Assembly (NCBI RefSeq): GCF_003105155.1
Contig: NZ_QETK01000001.1
Span: 1 to 64,000 of the forward strand
Origin: Pseudomonas sp. SDI
GTDB taxonomy: Bacteria; Pseudomonadota; Gammaproteobacteria; Pseudomonadales; Pseudomonadaceae
DNA length: 64,000 nt
Reading direction: 5' to 3'
The first letter of the stretch is position 1. Each line of letters starts with the position of its first letter. The notes under the pieces are model-generated. The model was not told the DNA's origin, made no database searches, and saw nothing but the letters and a program-made list of their open reading frames with translations. Positions 49,230 through 59,697 of the stretch are shown one piece after another. The position numbers and the translations under genes are program-made.

Positions 49230-49661
49230 TTATGGGGTCCCCGGCGCCGCCTCGACCGTGGTCATGCGCAGCTGGCTGAAGCCCAGCTTGCCGGCCGCAT
49301 CCATGGCGGTGACTACGGCCTGGTGCGGCGTCTTGCCGTCGGCACTGATCGACAGTGGCAACGTGGTGTCGCCATTGGCTTCCTTGGCCAGCGCCTCGGT
49401 CAGGGTGGCCAGGTCGCTCTTGGGCAGCAGGTGGTTATTGATCGAATACACGCCCTCGGCGCTGATGGTGATCTCCAACTGCTTCTGCTCGCTGTCCGGG
49501 GCCGGCGCACCGCTGGCCGCTTCCGGCAGTTCGACGCGCAATTGGGTTTCGCGAGTGAACGTGGTGGTAACCACGAAAAACAGCAACAGGATAAACACCA
49601 CGTCGATCAACGACGCCAGGTTGATGTCCACGGTCTCCCGTGGCTTGCGCCGGAATTTCAC
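49230..49661 (-). CDS. ExbD/TolR-family proton-channel subunit
   Basis: The 143-residue inner-membrane protein has one transmembrane helix containing the essential Asp (ASLIDVVFILLLFFVV, residues about 17-32) and a periplasmic domain. It pairs with the upstream ExbB-like protein. Because it sits in an lpxK operon and no tonB is near, its force-transducing partner is unclear. Confidence 0.92.
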   Translation of the reverse strand: MKFRRKPRETVDINLASLIDVVFILLLFFVVTTTFTRETQLRVELPEAASGAPAPDSEQKQLEITISAEGVYSINNHLLPKSDLATLTEALAKEANGDTTLPLSISADGKTPHQAVVTAMDAAGKLGFSQLRMTTVEAAPGTP

Positions 49662-50293
49662 GCCTTGCCCTCGCTCAGGTCGACATCACGGTCGCCCTGG
49701 ACCACTTCGACCAGCTTGATCGCCTCCTGCTCCATGCCAACCACCAGCTCGTCGATGCGCCGTTGCAGGAAGCGGTGGAAGAACACTGCCGGAATACCGA
49801 CCATCAGGCCCGCCGCCGTGGTAATCAGCGCCTTGGAGATACCGCCGGCCAGCACCGAGGCGTTGGTGGTCATGCCCGAACCGGTGAAGGCACTGAAGAT
49901 ATCGATCATGCCCAGCACCGTCCCGAGCAGGCCGAGCAGCGGCGCCATGGCAGCGATGGTACCCAGCGCGTTGATGTAGCGCTCCAGCTCGTGGATGACC
50001 CGGGCGGCGGCTTCTTCGATGCATTCCTTCATGATCTCGCGACCATGCCGGGAGTTCGCCAGGCCGGCGGCGAGGATCTCGCCCAGCGGCGAATCGGCGC
50101 GCAAGGCCTTGAGCTTATCGCTATTGAGTTGTTTGTCCTTGATCCAGCGCCAGACCTGCCCAAGCAGGTGCGGCGGGGTCACTCGACTGGCACGCAGGAC
50201 CCACAGGCGTTCGGCAACGATCGCCATGGCGGCAATGGAGCTGAGGATGATCGGCAGCATCATCCAGCCACCGGACTTGACCAATTCCCACAC
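49658..50293 (-). CDS. ExbB/TolQ-family proton-channel subunit
   Basis: The 211-residue protein has three hydrophobic segments (near residues 10-30, 110-135, 150-175). I start at a GTG (50291-50293, VWELVKSGGWMMLPI) with AGGGGGT upstream; the longer frame adds 22 unlikely residues. It overlaps exbD by 4 bases. Confidence 0.9.
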   Translation of the reverse strand: MWELVKSGGWMMLPIILSSIAAMAIVAERLWVLRASRVTPPHLLGQVWRWIKDKQLNSDKLKALRADSPLGEILAAGLANSRHGREIMKECIEEAAARVIHELERYINALGTIAAMAPLLGLLGTVLGMIDIFSAFTGSGMTTNASVLAGGISKALITTAAGLMVGIPAVFFHRFLQRRIDELVVGMEQEAIKLVEVVQGDRDVDLSEGKA

Positions 50294-50355
50294 AGTTAGG
50301 ACCCCCTCGAAAAAGTTCGCCACTCTACCATAGGGGGCCGGGCCGCCGAACAGCG

Positions 50356-52578
50356 TCATGTCGGTTCGCGCCAGAAACGGCGCTGCTCACGCTGCGCCTG
50401 CGGCCTGGCAAAACGCCCCAGGCGCAGGCGCACCGCCCCGAGCACGGCGCTGTCGTAGACGACACTGCCCAACGCCGCATAGCGCGCCAGCACCTGCGGG
50501 TGCGGATGGCCGAAATGGTTGTAGCGCCCACGCGACAGCAGGATGCCGGTGGGTGCGGTCAATGCGAGAAAGGTCGCGCTCGACGAACTGCGACTGCCAT
50601 GGTGCGGCGCCTGCAACCAGTCGACCGGGCCAGCCATCGGGCTGTGCAGCCAGGCCGCCTCGGCGCGGGCATCGATATCGCCGGTCAGCAACAGCGATTC
50701 GCCGCCCGCCTCCACCCGCAACACGCAGGAACCCTGATTGCTGCCGCTCGCGCCCTCCCACTGCCACAGACTGAAGTGCGCGCCCTCCCACTCCCAGCGC
50801 TCGCCGCTGGAGCAGGCGCTGGCGTGCAGGCCAGCATGCAGCGCAGCCGGATCGCCCGCGATGACTCGCGCCACCGGCAGGCCGCGCCGAATGGCACGGG
50901 CGCCGCCAGCATGATCGCTGTCGGCATGGCTGAGCAACATCAGGTCGAGCCGGTCGATACCGAGCTTGCGCAAGGTCGGTAGCACCACCCGTTCGCCCAG
51001 GTCGCTGTCCGCCAGTGCCGGGCCAGCGTCGTAGAGCATGACGTGGGCGCTGGTACGGAGGATGAACGCCTGGCCCTGGCCGACGTCCAACTGCCAGACT
51101 TCCACTTCGCCAAACGGCACCCGCTGCGGCGCCAGCAGGCCAGCCAGTGCCAGCAGCGGTACCCCGAGCACGCGCATGGGCAAGCCTGTCGGCAGCAGGA
51201 TCAACAGCGCACCGAGCACGATCAGTGCCAGGCCCCACCAAGGTGGCGCCGCGGGCAACCAGGCCGGCTGCCAGGCGGCCAGCCAGTCAAGCACCGCAAA
51301 CAACCCGGCCAATGCACCGCCCGCCAGCCAGAGCAGCGTTTCGCCAATCCACGGCAGCGGCAGCAGCAACGTTCCGCCCAGCGCAAGCGGCACCACGATC
51401 ACACTGACCCAGGGCACGGCCAGCAAGTTGGCCAGCGGTGCCGTCAGGCTCACCGGCAGGCCCCAGCCCAGCAGCACCGGCAACAGCCCCACGGCAATCA
51501 GCCACTGCGCACGCGTCCAGGCTCGCCATCGATGCCAGGCACCGAGGCGGCCGCTGAAACTGAAGATCAGCACCGCAACGGCGGCAAACGACAGCCAGAA
51601 CCCGGGCAACAGGCTGGCCAGCGGCTCGACCAGCAGCACCCCGACCAGCGCCAGCAGCAACGGCCAGCCGAAGCTCAGATGACGGAAGCGCAAACGCCAT
51701 AGCAGCACCACCGCAAGCATGATGCAGGCGCGCTGCACCGGTACCTGGAACCCGGCCAGCAGGCCGTACCCCAGCGCCGCGGCGAATGCCAGGCCGCAGG
51801 CCCAGGGTAGCCACGGCAGCCGTCGCGGCCAGCAGCCGATTCGCGCCAGGCCGGCGACCAGGGCATAGATCAACCCCGCCAGCAGGCCGACATGCTGCCC
51901 GGAGATCACCATCAGGTGTACCGTGCCGGTCGCCTGCAGGGCTTGCCAGTCTTCGGCAGAAAGCCCTCCGCCGTCGCCCAGCACCAGCGCCGCCAGTGCG
52001 CCTTCGCGGCCATATGCATCGACCCCGGCCAGACGTTGGCGCAAGCTGTCGCGCCAAGCCCAGGCCGCCGGCGCCAACCGCTCGCCGGCCTTGACGCTAC
52101 CGCTGGCACCGATACGCCGCGCCAGCAGGTGTGCTTGCGGGTCCGGGCCATGCGGGTTGAGCAGGCCGCCCGGCTGCCTGAGAGTCACTGCCAGGCGCCA
52201 GCGTTCGCCACTGCGCAACGGCGGCCCGCCGTGCCAGGTCAGTTGCAGCCGCGCCGGTAGCGTCTCGCGACGAGAACGCGCGTCAGCCAACTCGAAGCGT
52301 ACCGCCTGCGCACCCTGCGCCGGCAAACCGACCACCTGCCCTTCCAGCCATAGTGTGCGCCCGTCCAGATGCGCCGACAGGCGCTCGTCCAGCGCCGCCT
52401 GCGCCGACAAGCAGGCCCAGCCCAGCCCGAGCAGAAACAGCCCCGCTCGCCAGCGGCGAAACATCAGGCAAAGCAGCCCGAAGAAGAGCAGCCCCCACTG
52501 CCAACCGACCGATGGCAGCACGGGCAACCAGATCAGGCTCAACAAACCGCTCGCAAGCGCCAACATCCCTGTGCGCAT
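50356..52578 (-). CDS. comEC: DNA uptake channel protein ComEC/Rec2
   Basis: The 740-residue multi-spanning inner-membrane protein moves single-stranded DNA into the cytoplasm in competence. Order: N-terminal DUF4131 region, central Competence domain with many helices (GDGGGLSAEDWQALQATGTVHLMVISGQHVGLLAG segment near residue 215) and a C-terminal metallo-beta-lactamase domain (LLSHADSDHAGGARAI). It lies 62 bases upstream of exbB and may be co-transcribed. Confidence 0.93.
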   Translation of the reverse strand: MRTGMLALASGLLSLIWLPVLPSVGWQWGLLFFGLLCLMFRRWRAGLFLLGLGWACLSAQAALDERLSAHLDGRTLWLEGQVVGLPAQGAQAVRFELADARSRRETLPARLQLTWHGGPPLRSGERWRLAVTLRQPGGLLNPHGPDPQAHLLARRIGASGSVKAGERLAPAAWAWRDSLRQRLAGVDAYGREGALAALVLGDGGGLSAEDWQALQATGTVHLMVISGQHVGLLAGLIYALVAGLARIGCWPRRLPWLPWACGLAFAAALGYGLLAGFQVPVQRACIMLAVVLLWRLRFRHLSFGWPLLLALVGVLLVEPLASLLPGFWLSFAAVAVLIFSFSGRLGAWHRWRAWTRAQWLIAVGLLPVLLGWGLPVSLTAPLANLLAVPWVSVIVVPLALGGTLLLPLPWIGETLLWLAGGALAGLFAVLDWLAAWQPAWLPAAPPWWGLALIVLGALLILLPTGLPMRVLGVPLLALAGLLAPQRVPFGEVEVWQLDVGQGQAFILRTSAHVMLYDAGPALADSDLGERVVLPTLRKLGIDRLDLMLLSHADSDHAGGARAIRRGLPVARVIAGDPAALHAGLHASACSSGERWEWEGAHFSLWQWEGASGSNQGSCVLRVEAGGESLLLTGDIDARAEAAWLHSPMAGPVDWLQAPHHGSRSSSSATFLALTAPTGILLSRGRYNHFGHPHPQVLARYAALGSVVYDSAVLGAVRLRLGRFARPQAQREQRRFWREPT

Positions 52579-52721
52579 AACTTCAAGCCCCAGAACCCAA
52601 ACCCGTTCATCAGGCTTAGTTCAAGCGAGCGCAGCGTTTGCTTATTAATTGTCACAAAGTCTGAATTGGCGCTGTTTATATTCCGTGCATACTGGCCCCC
52701 TTCAGAGCGCCGAGACCTCAC

Positions 52722-53261
52722 ATGCCGCGTCGACTTTTCAAACGCTACATGCCCGATCCGACGAGCATCCGGGAGCACAAATCCTTACGCTTTCTCGGAC
52801 GGCTGCTGCACGACCCCAACTTGTGGCACCTGAACCGCCACTCGGTCGCCCGCGCCATGGGCGTCGGCCTGTTCGCGGCGTTCATTCCGATTCCGATGCA
52901 GATGCTGCTGGCCGCCAGCCTGGCGATTCCGGTCCGCGGCAACCTGCCGATCGCGGTCAGCCTGGTCTGGCTGACCAACCCGATCACCATGCCGCCGGTG
53001 TTCTTCTGCACCTACCAGATGGGCGCCTGGCTTATGGGGATTCCAGCGCGTACGCTGCCGGAAGAACTGACGTTCGAATGGATCACCGAGCAGTTGTCGA
53101 CCCTGTGGCAGCCGTTCCTGCTCGGTTCGCTGGTGTGTGGTGTGCTGCTCGGTGCGCTGGCGTACTGCCTGACCATGCTCTACTGGCGCTGGTGGGTTGG
53201 CAGGCAGTGGCGCCGGCGCCAGCAGCGATCAGCTGCGCATGCCCCGACCGCTGACCAGTAG
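52722..53261 (+). CDS. DUF2062 membrane protein
   Basis: The 179-residue protein has two or three transmembrane segments (about residues 47-67, 78-100, 133-158) and the DUF2062 features FAAFIPIPMQMLLAA and WLTNPITMPPVFF. The tail is Arg-rich. Function unknown. Its 3' end overlaps the convergent permease gene by 33 bases. Confidence 0.9.
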   Translation: MPRRLFKRYMPDPTSIREHKSLRFLGRLLHDPNLWHLNRHSVARAMGVGLFAAFIPIPMQMLLAASLAIPVRGNLPIAVSLVWLTNPITMPPVFFCTYQMGAWLMGIPARTLPEELTFEWITEQLSTLWQPFLLGSLVCGVLLGALAYCLTMLYWRWWVGRQWRRRQQRSAAHAPTADQ

Positions 53262-54004
53262 GCGCACGCAACCGACGTACAGCACGGCAGTGGCGACCAG
53301 CATGAAGGTGATGGCCGTGCCGATCTGGATGTCCGAGACGCCGAGAATGCCGTAGCGGAACGAGTTGACCATGTGCAGCACCGGGTTGGCCAACGACACC
53401 GTCTGCCAGAACGGTGGCAGCAGGTTGATCGAGTAGAACACGCCGCCCAGGTAGGTCAGCGGCGTCAGCACGAACGTCGGGATGATCGAGATATCGTCGA
53501 AGTTGCGCGCAAACACGGCGTTGATGAACCCGAGTAGCGAGAAGATCGTCGCGGTCAGCAGCACCACCAGGATGGTCACGCCAAGGTGATGCACCTGCAG
53601 GTGGGTGAAGAACATCGACAGGATGGTCACGATCACCCCCACCGCCAGCCCGCGCAGCACACCGCCCAGGGTGTAGCCGATGAGGATAGTGTGCGGCGAC
53701 ACCGGCGATACCATCAATTCCTCGATAGAGCGCTGGAACTTGCTGCCGAAGAAGCTCGACACCACGTTGCCGTAGGAGTTGGTGATCACCGACATCATGA
53801 TCAGCCCCGGCACGATGTACTCCATGTAGGTGAAGCCACCCATGTCGCCGATCTGCCGGCCGATCAGGTTACCGAAGATGACAAAGTACAGGACCATGGT
53901 GATCGCCGGCGGCAGCAGGGTTTGCGGCCAGATCCGGGTGAAGCGGCGTACTTCGCGATAGACGATGGTATTCAGGGCAATCAGGTTGGGGCGCAGTTCC
54001 GAAC

Positions 54005-54008
<4 letters not shown>
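53229..54008 (-). CDS. ABC-2 type transporter permease, YadH-like
   Basis: The 259-residue inner-membrane protein has about six helices and the YadH-like segments LPPAITMVLYFVIFG and FVLTPLTYLGGVFYSI. It overlaps the upstream ATPase gene by 4 bases, forming an exporter pair of unknown substrate. Confidence 0.92.
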
Positions 54009-54937
<929 letters not shown>

Positions 54938-55086
54938 AGCGGGTCTACGCACCAGATTGGAGGATTCACGGATCAGAAAACGGCCGATCAACGGTCAACC
55001 GCGGTGAAATGTGGCCATGGTGCTTGGCCCGGCCACACAAGTACAGTCAAGTCTATCGATAGTAACTATCGGTTTAAGCGAAACGA

Positions 55087-55710
55087 TCAGGTCAGTGCGG
55101 TCATCACCGCGGCCTGATAGGCCGGACGCTCCTGCAGCCGCTCGTACCAGGCGCGCAGGTGGCGCATGTCCGGTCGCTCGATAGGCATCTCGAACCAGGC
55201 GTAGACGAAGCTGCCCAGCGGCACATCGCCCATGCCCGGTTCCTGCCCGGACAGAAAGGGTTGCGTGGCCAGCGTGGCGTCGGCAATCGCCAGCAACTGG
55301 GCGCAGGTTTTCTGTGCAGCGTTGATCGCAACCCAGTCGCGTTGCTCCGGCGGCGTGCGCAACAGGCCCCAGAACAGGGGGCGGAATGGCGTAGCGAAGG
55401 ACGAGGTGGTCCAGTCCATCCATTTGTCGGCCTTGGCTCGCGCCACCGGATCGCTCGGGTACCAAGGCGTGCCGGGCGCATGCTTGGCCCCCAGGTAACG
55501 GACGATGGCATTCGACTCCCAGAGCACCAGCCCGTCGTCTTCGATCATTGGCACCAGGCCGTTGGGGTTGAGCGCACGGTAATGCGGCTCGTCGACCTGG
55601 CCAAACGCGCCGCCGGCATCGATGGATTCGTAGTCCAGGCCCAGTTCCTGGGCACACCACAATACCTTCCTGACATTGGACGAATTCTTTCGACCCCAGA
55701 TCTTGAGCAT
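55087..55710 (-). CDS. Glutathione S-transferase family protein
   Basis: The 207-residue protein starts MLKIWGRKNSSNVRKVLWC, with the N-terminal thioredoxin-like domain (Ser-rich active-site loop; the ESNAIVRYL glutathione-binding segment) and a helical C-terminal domain. GGGAG precedes the ATG. Substrate unknown. Confidence 0.92.
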   Translation of the reverse strand: MLKIWGRKNSSNVRKVLWCAQELGLDYESIDAGGAFGQVDEPHYRALNPNGLVPMIEDDGLVLWESNAIVRYLGAKHAPGTPWYPSDPVARAKADKWMDWTTSSFATPFRPLFWGLLRTPPEQRDWVAINAAQKTCAQLLAIADATLATQPFLSGQEPGMGDVPLGSFVYAWFEMPIERPDMRHLRAWYERLQERPAYQAAVMTALT

Positions 55711-55894
55711 GACGACTCCCTGACTGAATGCGCTGGACGGCCAGTCTACTCCAGCAACGCACGCAGGCAATCGTTAGCCATGAAACGAACTCCGTCGTTC
55801 ATGTTCTGTCACTGTTCAGACGAGGCTGTTTAGCGGATGCCTACTAAGCTCTGATGGATGGCTGTAGCCCCCACGGTTTCACGGAGGAAAAACT

Positions 55895-58342
55895 ATGTTG
55901 CTGTTGTGGTTGGTGGTGCTGGTGATCGGCGCGGCGTACCTCGCCCACCGGCGTGTCGGGGCCTTGCCGGCCTTGGGCATCGTCGCGGTGTATCTGCTGG
56001 CGATGGGTATTTTCAGTCGCGCGCCGGGCTGGTTGCTGGCGATTTTCTGGGGGGTGCTGGCGGCCAAGTTTGCCCTGGTGCTGCTCCCCGACCTGCGTCG
56101 TCGGCTGCTCAGCGGCCCACTGTTCGGTTGGTTCCAACGCACCTTGCCGCCGATGTCGCAAACCGAACGCGAAGCCATCGATGCCGGGACGGTGTGGTGG
56201 GACGGCGAGCTGTTCAGTGGCCGCCCCGACTGGAACACCCTGCTGACCTACCCCAAGGCGGCGCTGAGCGCCGAGGAACAGGCCTTTATCGACGGCCCCA
56301 CCGAGGCGCTCTGCGCGCTGGTCAGCGACTGGCAGATCGGCCAGGACCTCGACCTGCCGCCGGCAGCCTGGGCACACATCAAGGAGCATGGCTTCTTCGC
56401 CCTGATTATCCCCAAGGAGTATGGCGGCAAGGGCTTCTCGGCCTACGCCCACTCGCAGGTGGCGATTAAGCTGGCGACCCGCAGCGGCGACCTGGCCTCG
56501 ACGGTGATGGTGCCCAATTCGCTCGGCCCGGCCGAACTGCTGCTGCACTACGGCACCGACGAGCAGCGCAACCACTACCTGCCGCGCCTGGCCCGCGGCG
56601 ACGAAATCCCCTGCTTTGCCCTCACCGGCCCGCTGGCCGGCTCCGACGCCGGGGCCATGCCCGACACTGGGGTCATCTGCAAAGGCCAGTGGCAGGGTGA
56701 AGAAGTACTCGGCCTGCGCCTGAACTGGGAAAAGCGCTACATCACCCTCGGCCCGGTGGCCACCCTGCTAGGCCTGGCCTTCAAGGCCTACGACCCGGAT
56801 CATCTGCTGGGCGAACAGACCGAACTTGGTATCAGCCTGGCGCTGATTCCCACCGACACCCCGGGCGTCGACATCGGCAAACGTCACCTGCCGCTGGGCG
56901 CGGCGTTCATGAACGGGCCGAACGCCGGCAAGGACGTGTTCGTGCCACTGAGCTTCCTGATCGGTGGCCAGAAAATGCTCGGCAAAGGCTGGATGATGCT
57001 GATGAACTGCCTGTCGGTGGGGCGCTCTATCTCGCTGCCGGCCGTGGGTACCGGGGCCGCCAAGTACACCAGCCTGGTGAGCGGTCAGTACGCGCAGGTA
57101 CGCGAGCAGTTCAACGTGCCGCTGGCCGCCTTCGAAGGCATTCAGGAGTCGCTGGCACGCATCGGCGGCAACGCCTGGCTGATGGACAGCGCACGCCTGC
57201 TCACGGCCAAGGCGGTGGACCTCGGCGAGAAGCCCTCGGTGCTCTCGGCGATCCTCAAGTACCACCTCACCGAGCGTGGCCGCGAATGCATCCAGCACGC
57301 CATGGACGTGCACGGCGGCAAGGGCATCATCATGGGCCCGAACAACTACCTGGGGCGCAACTGGCAGGGTGCGCCGATCTTCATCACCGTCGAGGGCGCG
57401 AACATTCTGTCGCGCAACCTGATGATCTTCGGCCAGGGGGCGATTCGCTGCCATCCGTTCGTGCTCAAGGAAATGGCCCTGGCCGGCCGCGACGACCATG
57501 ACCAGGCCCTCAAGGAGTTCGACCAGTTGCTGATGCAGCACATCGGCTTTGCCGTTGGCAACGCGGCCAGCACCCTGGTGCTGGGTCTCGGCCTGGGGCA
57601 CCTGGAGAAAGTCCCCGGCGATGCGCTGAGCCAGGGTTACTTCCGTGCCCTCAACCGCCAGGCGGCGGCATTCGCTATGCTCGCCGACCTGAGCATGATG
57701 CTGCTCGGGGGTGAATTGAAGCGTCGCGAACGGCTGTCGGCGCGCCTCGGCGACGTGCTGAGCAACCTGTACCTGGGGTCGGCGGCACTCAAGCGCTATC
57801 ACGACCTCGGCGCCCCCGACTACATGCGCCCACTGCTCAGCTGGGCCATGGAGGAAAGCCTCGGCCAGGCCGAAAAAGCCCTCGATCGGATCCTCGATAA
57901 CTTCCCCAACCGCTTTATCGGCTGCGCCCTGCGCCTGGTAGTGTTCCCGTTCGGTCGCCGACATACCGGCCCATCCGATGCACTGGATGCCGAAGTGGCC
58001 GCACTGATCGGCCGGGCCAAGGGCGACCCGGCACTGGAAGAGCTGCTGGCCGGCTGCTACCGCCCGACCGATGCGGACGATCCGGTGGGAGCCCTGCAAC
58101 ACGCCAGCGACCTGCTCGGCGCCAGCGCCCCGCTGCACAAAAAACTGCATCAGGCCCTCAAGGCAGGGCAGCTCGCGCCAGCGCCGGGCGAGTCGCTGAT
58201 CGATGCCGCGCTGCAAGCCGGGGTGCTACAGGCCGGCGAAGCGCAGAGCCTGCATCAAGCCGAAGCGGCGCGGCGGCGGGTGATCGATGTCGATGCCTTT
58301 ACCAAGGCGCAACTGCTGCCGACGGCGGGTAAAGTCCGCTGA
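55895..58342 (+). CDS. fadE: FadE-type acyl-CoA dehydrogenase
   Basis: This FAD enzyme catalyses the first oxidation of fatty-acyl-CoA beta-oxidation. The 815-residue length, two N-terminal hydrophobic segments (residues 1-60) and the C-terminal DUF1974-like region match FadE. The dehydrogenase core has CFALTGPLAGSDAG and the region MDVHGGKGIIMGPNNYLGRNWQ. GGAGG lies upstream of the ATG. Its last codons and downstream sequence are duplicated near 59170. Confidence 0.93.
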   Translation: MLLLWLVVLVIGAAYLAHRRVGALPALGIVAVYLLAMGIFSRAPGWLLAIFWGVLAAKFALVLLPDLRRRLLSGPLFGWFQRTLPPMSQTEREAIDAGTVWWDGELFSGRPDWNTLLTYPKAALSAEEQAFIDGPTEALCALVSDWQIGQDLDLPPAAWAHIKEHGFFALIIPKEYGGKGFSAYAHSQVAIKLATRSGDLASTVMVPNSLGPAELLLHYGTDEQRNHYLPRLARGDEIPCFALTGPLAGSDAGAMPDTGVICKGQWQGEEVLGLRLNWEKRYITLGPVATLLGLAFKAYDPDHLLGEQTELGISLALIPTDTPGVDIGKRHLPLGAAFMNGPNAGKDVFVPLSFLIGGQKMLGKGWMMLMNCLSVGRSISLPAVGTGAAKYTSLVSGQYAQVREQFNVPLAAFEGIQESLARIGGNAWLMDSARLLTAKAVDLGEKPSVLSAILKYHLTERGRECIQHAMDVHGGKGIIMGPNNYLGRNWQGAPIFITVEGANILSRNLMIFGQGAIRCHPFVLKEMALAGRDDHDQALKEFDQLLMQHIGFAVGNAASTLVLGLGLGHLEKVPGDALSQGYFRALNRQAAAFAMLADLSMMLLGGELKRRERLSARLGDVLSNLYLGSAALKRYHDLGAPDYMRPLLSWAMEESLGQAEKALDRILDNFPNRFIGCALRLVVFPFGRRHTGPSDALDAEVAALIGRAKGDPALEELLAGCYRPTDADDPVGALQHASDLLGASAPLHKKLHQALKAGQLAPAPGESLIDAALQAGVLQAGEAQSLHQAEAARRRVIDVDAFTKAQLLPTAGKVR

Positions 58343-58413
58343 GCCAAGGGGAGCAAAACGGGCGCGCGCAGCCGTATATATGCGCGCCGGTTTTGCTCCA
58401 GCGGATCGCCTCC

Positions 58414-58482
58414 ATGAGCAACGCTCCCCTCGAATGCCATCTTGCCCTGCCCACCCACCTGCGCAGCATCCTCGCGCACTCG
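58414..58482 (+). pseudogene. Truncated 5' copy of the small gene at 59260
   Basis: The sequence reads MSNAPLECHLALPTHLRSIL before similarity fades. The intact gene at 59260 reads MANAHLEYHLALLTHLRSIL. The similarity extends upstream through the promoter region to the end of fadE, so this is one arm of an imperfect direct repeat of about 160 bp. Confidence 0.75.
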
Positions 58483-58670
58483 GCGATTTCGCAATGGTCG
58501 GTTTCCAGATGCCCCTACCTGTCAACTGACATTTCTATCAGTAGCGAAAACTGCTTCCCGAGCCTGATAATTTGAAGCCATGAGGGCAGCCGCACCTATA
58601 AGCCACATCCCCGCTGCTATCAGCTGTTCTTACTACATGGACTTATTCCTCCATCGAAGGAGATACCCGA

Positions 58671-59144
58671 ATGAGCTGTTCACGCTCGCTTATTGCATTG
58701 GTCTTCTCAAGCGCTAGTACGCTCGCACTGGCTGCCGACCTGACACTCCTGGTAGAGCCGCAGAACGTAGAGTTGCGCCTGAGCAAGCCTTTGGGCCTCA
58801 CCTCAAGCGTTATCGCTTCCCACAACGACACGACGGTCGCGCTGCCGACAGGCCAGACCGTTATTTACAAACTGGCTGACCGCTCCGCCGATCCGAACAA
58901 ACTGACACCCACCTACGCGCTGATTTCCATACAACCAGCGGGCGAGTCGAAAACCCTCAGCAAAGTCAGCTGCAAGAACGATGGCCAGGCCAGCGATGCC
59001 CCAACCGTTGAAATCAACGTGGGCAAGCAGACCACGAAATGCCTGCCCAAGGGGCCGTCGGTCAGCCTGACCGGGACCTCCGAGAGCGACGATGTGGCCA
59101 TTTTGGTCGAGCCCACTATCACCGATGCCAAGGCCGCTAACTGA
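58671..59144 (+). CDS. Secreted hypothetical protein
   Basis: The 157-residue protein has a signal peptide (about residues 1-21, cleavage likely after LALA) and a mature region rich in Thr, Ser and Val with two cysteines (KVSCKND, TKCLPK) that could form a disulfide. AAGGAG precedes the ATG. I do not recognise a family. It lies inside an insertion flanked by direct repeats between fadE and the small gene at 59260, so it is an accessory gene. Confidence 0.75.
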   Translation: MSCSRSLIALVFSSASTLALAADLTLLVEPQNVELRLSKPLGLTSSVIASHNDTTVALPTGQTVIYKLADRSADPNKLTPTYALISIQPAGESKTLSKVSCKNDGQASDAPTVEINVGKQTTKCLPKGPSVSLTGTSESDDVAILVEPTITDAKAAN

Positions 59145-59259
59145 GCTGTTCCGCGCACGTAGACAACGGGGAAAAGCCCGCTGAGCCAATCGGACCGGGA
59201 CATCGGGCGCGCAGCGCCGTATACTCGCGCGCCCGTTTTTGCTCTAGAGGATCGCCCCC

Positions 59260-59667
59260 ATGGCCAACGCTCACCTCGAATATCATCTTGCCCTGCTCAC
59301 CCACCTGCGCAGCATCCTGGCCGCCCTCGGTGAAGCCGAACAGGTGCCGGAAGAAAGCCATGAGCTGTTCCTCGAGCGCTTCGACGACCTGATGCAGCAA
59401 CTGCCGGTCGACCCGGAAAGCAAATACCTGGGCCAGGACCTGATGTGCCAAGTAATCCAGCGCTACCCGCAGATCGCCCACCTGGTGCCACGCGACCTGC
59501 TGTGGTTCTTCGGCGGTGATTGCCTGCACTTCATGCCGGACCAGGAATTGGATCTCTACCAGGCCCTGGAGGAACGCCGCTACGAGGCCGAACAGAACGA
59601 CGAACCGTTCGACTGGAACCAGGAAAAACAGCTGCTGAGCATGTCGTCGGACGACAGCACGCACTGA
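59260..59667 (+). CDS. Conserved small acidic protein (PA2817-like)
   Basis: This 135-residue protein (MANAHLEYHLALLTHLRSIL ... FFGGDCLHFMPDQELDLYQALEE) resembles a conserved pseudomonad protein encoded next to the FadE-type dehydrogenase. No catalytic motif or membrane segment is visible. Function unknown. The comparison to PA2817 is from memory. Confidence 0.75.
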   Translation: MANAHLEYHLALLTHLRSILAALGEAEQVPEESHELFLERFDDLMQQLPVDPESKYLGQDLMCQVIQRYPQIAHLVPRDLLWFFGGDCLHFMPDQELDLYQALEERRYEAEQNDEPFDWNQEKQLLSMSSDDSTH

Positions 59668-59697
59668 TATCCGTCGTGCCCCCGAAGTTGATTGCGA

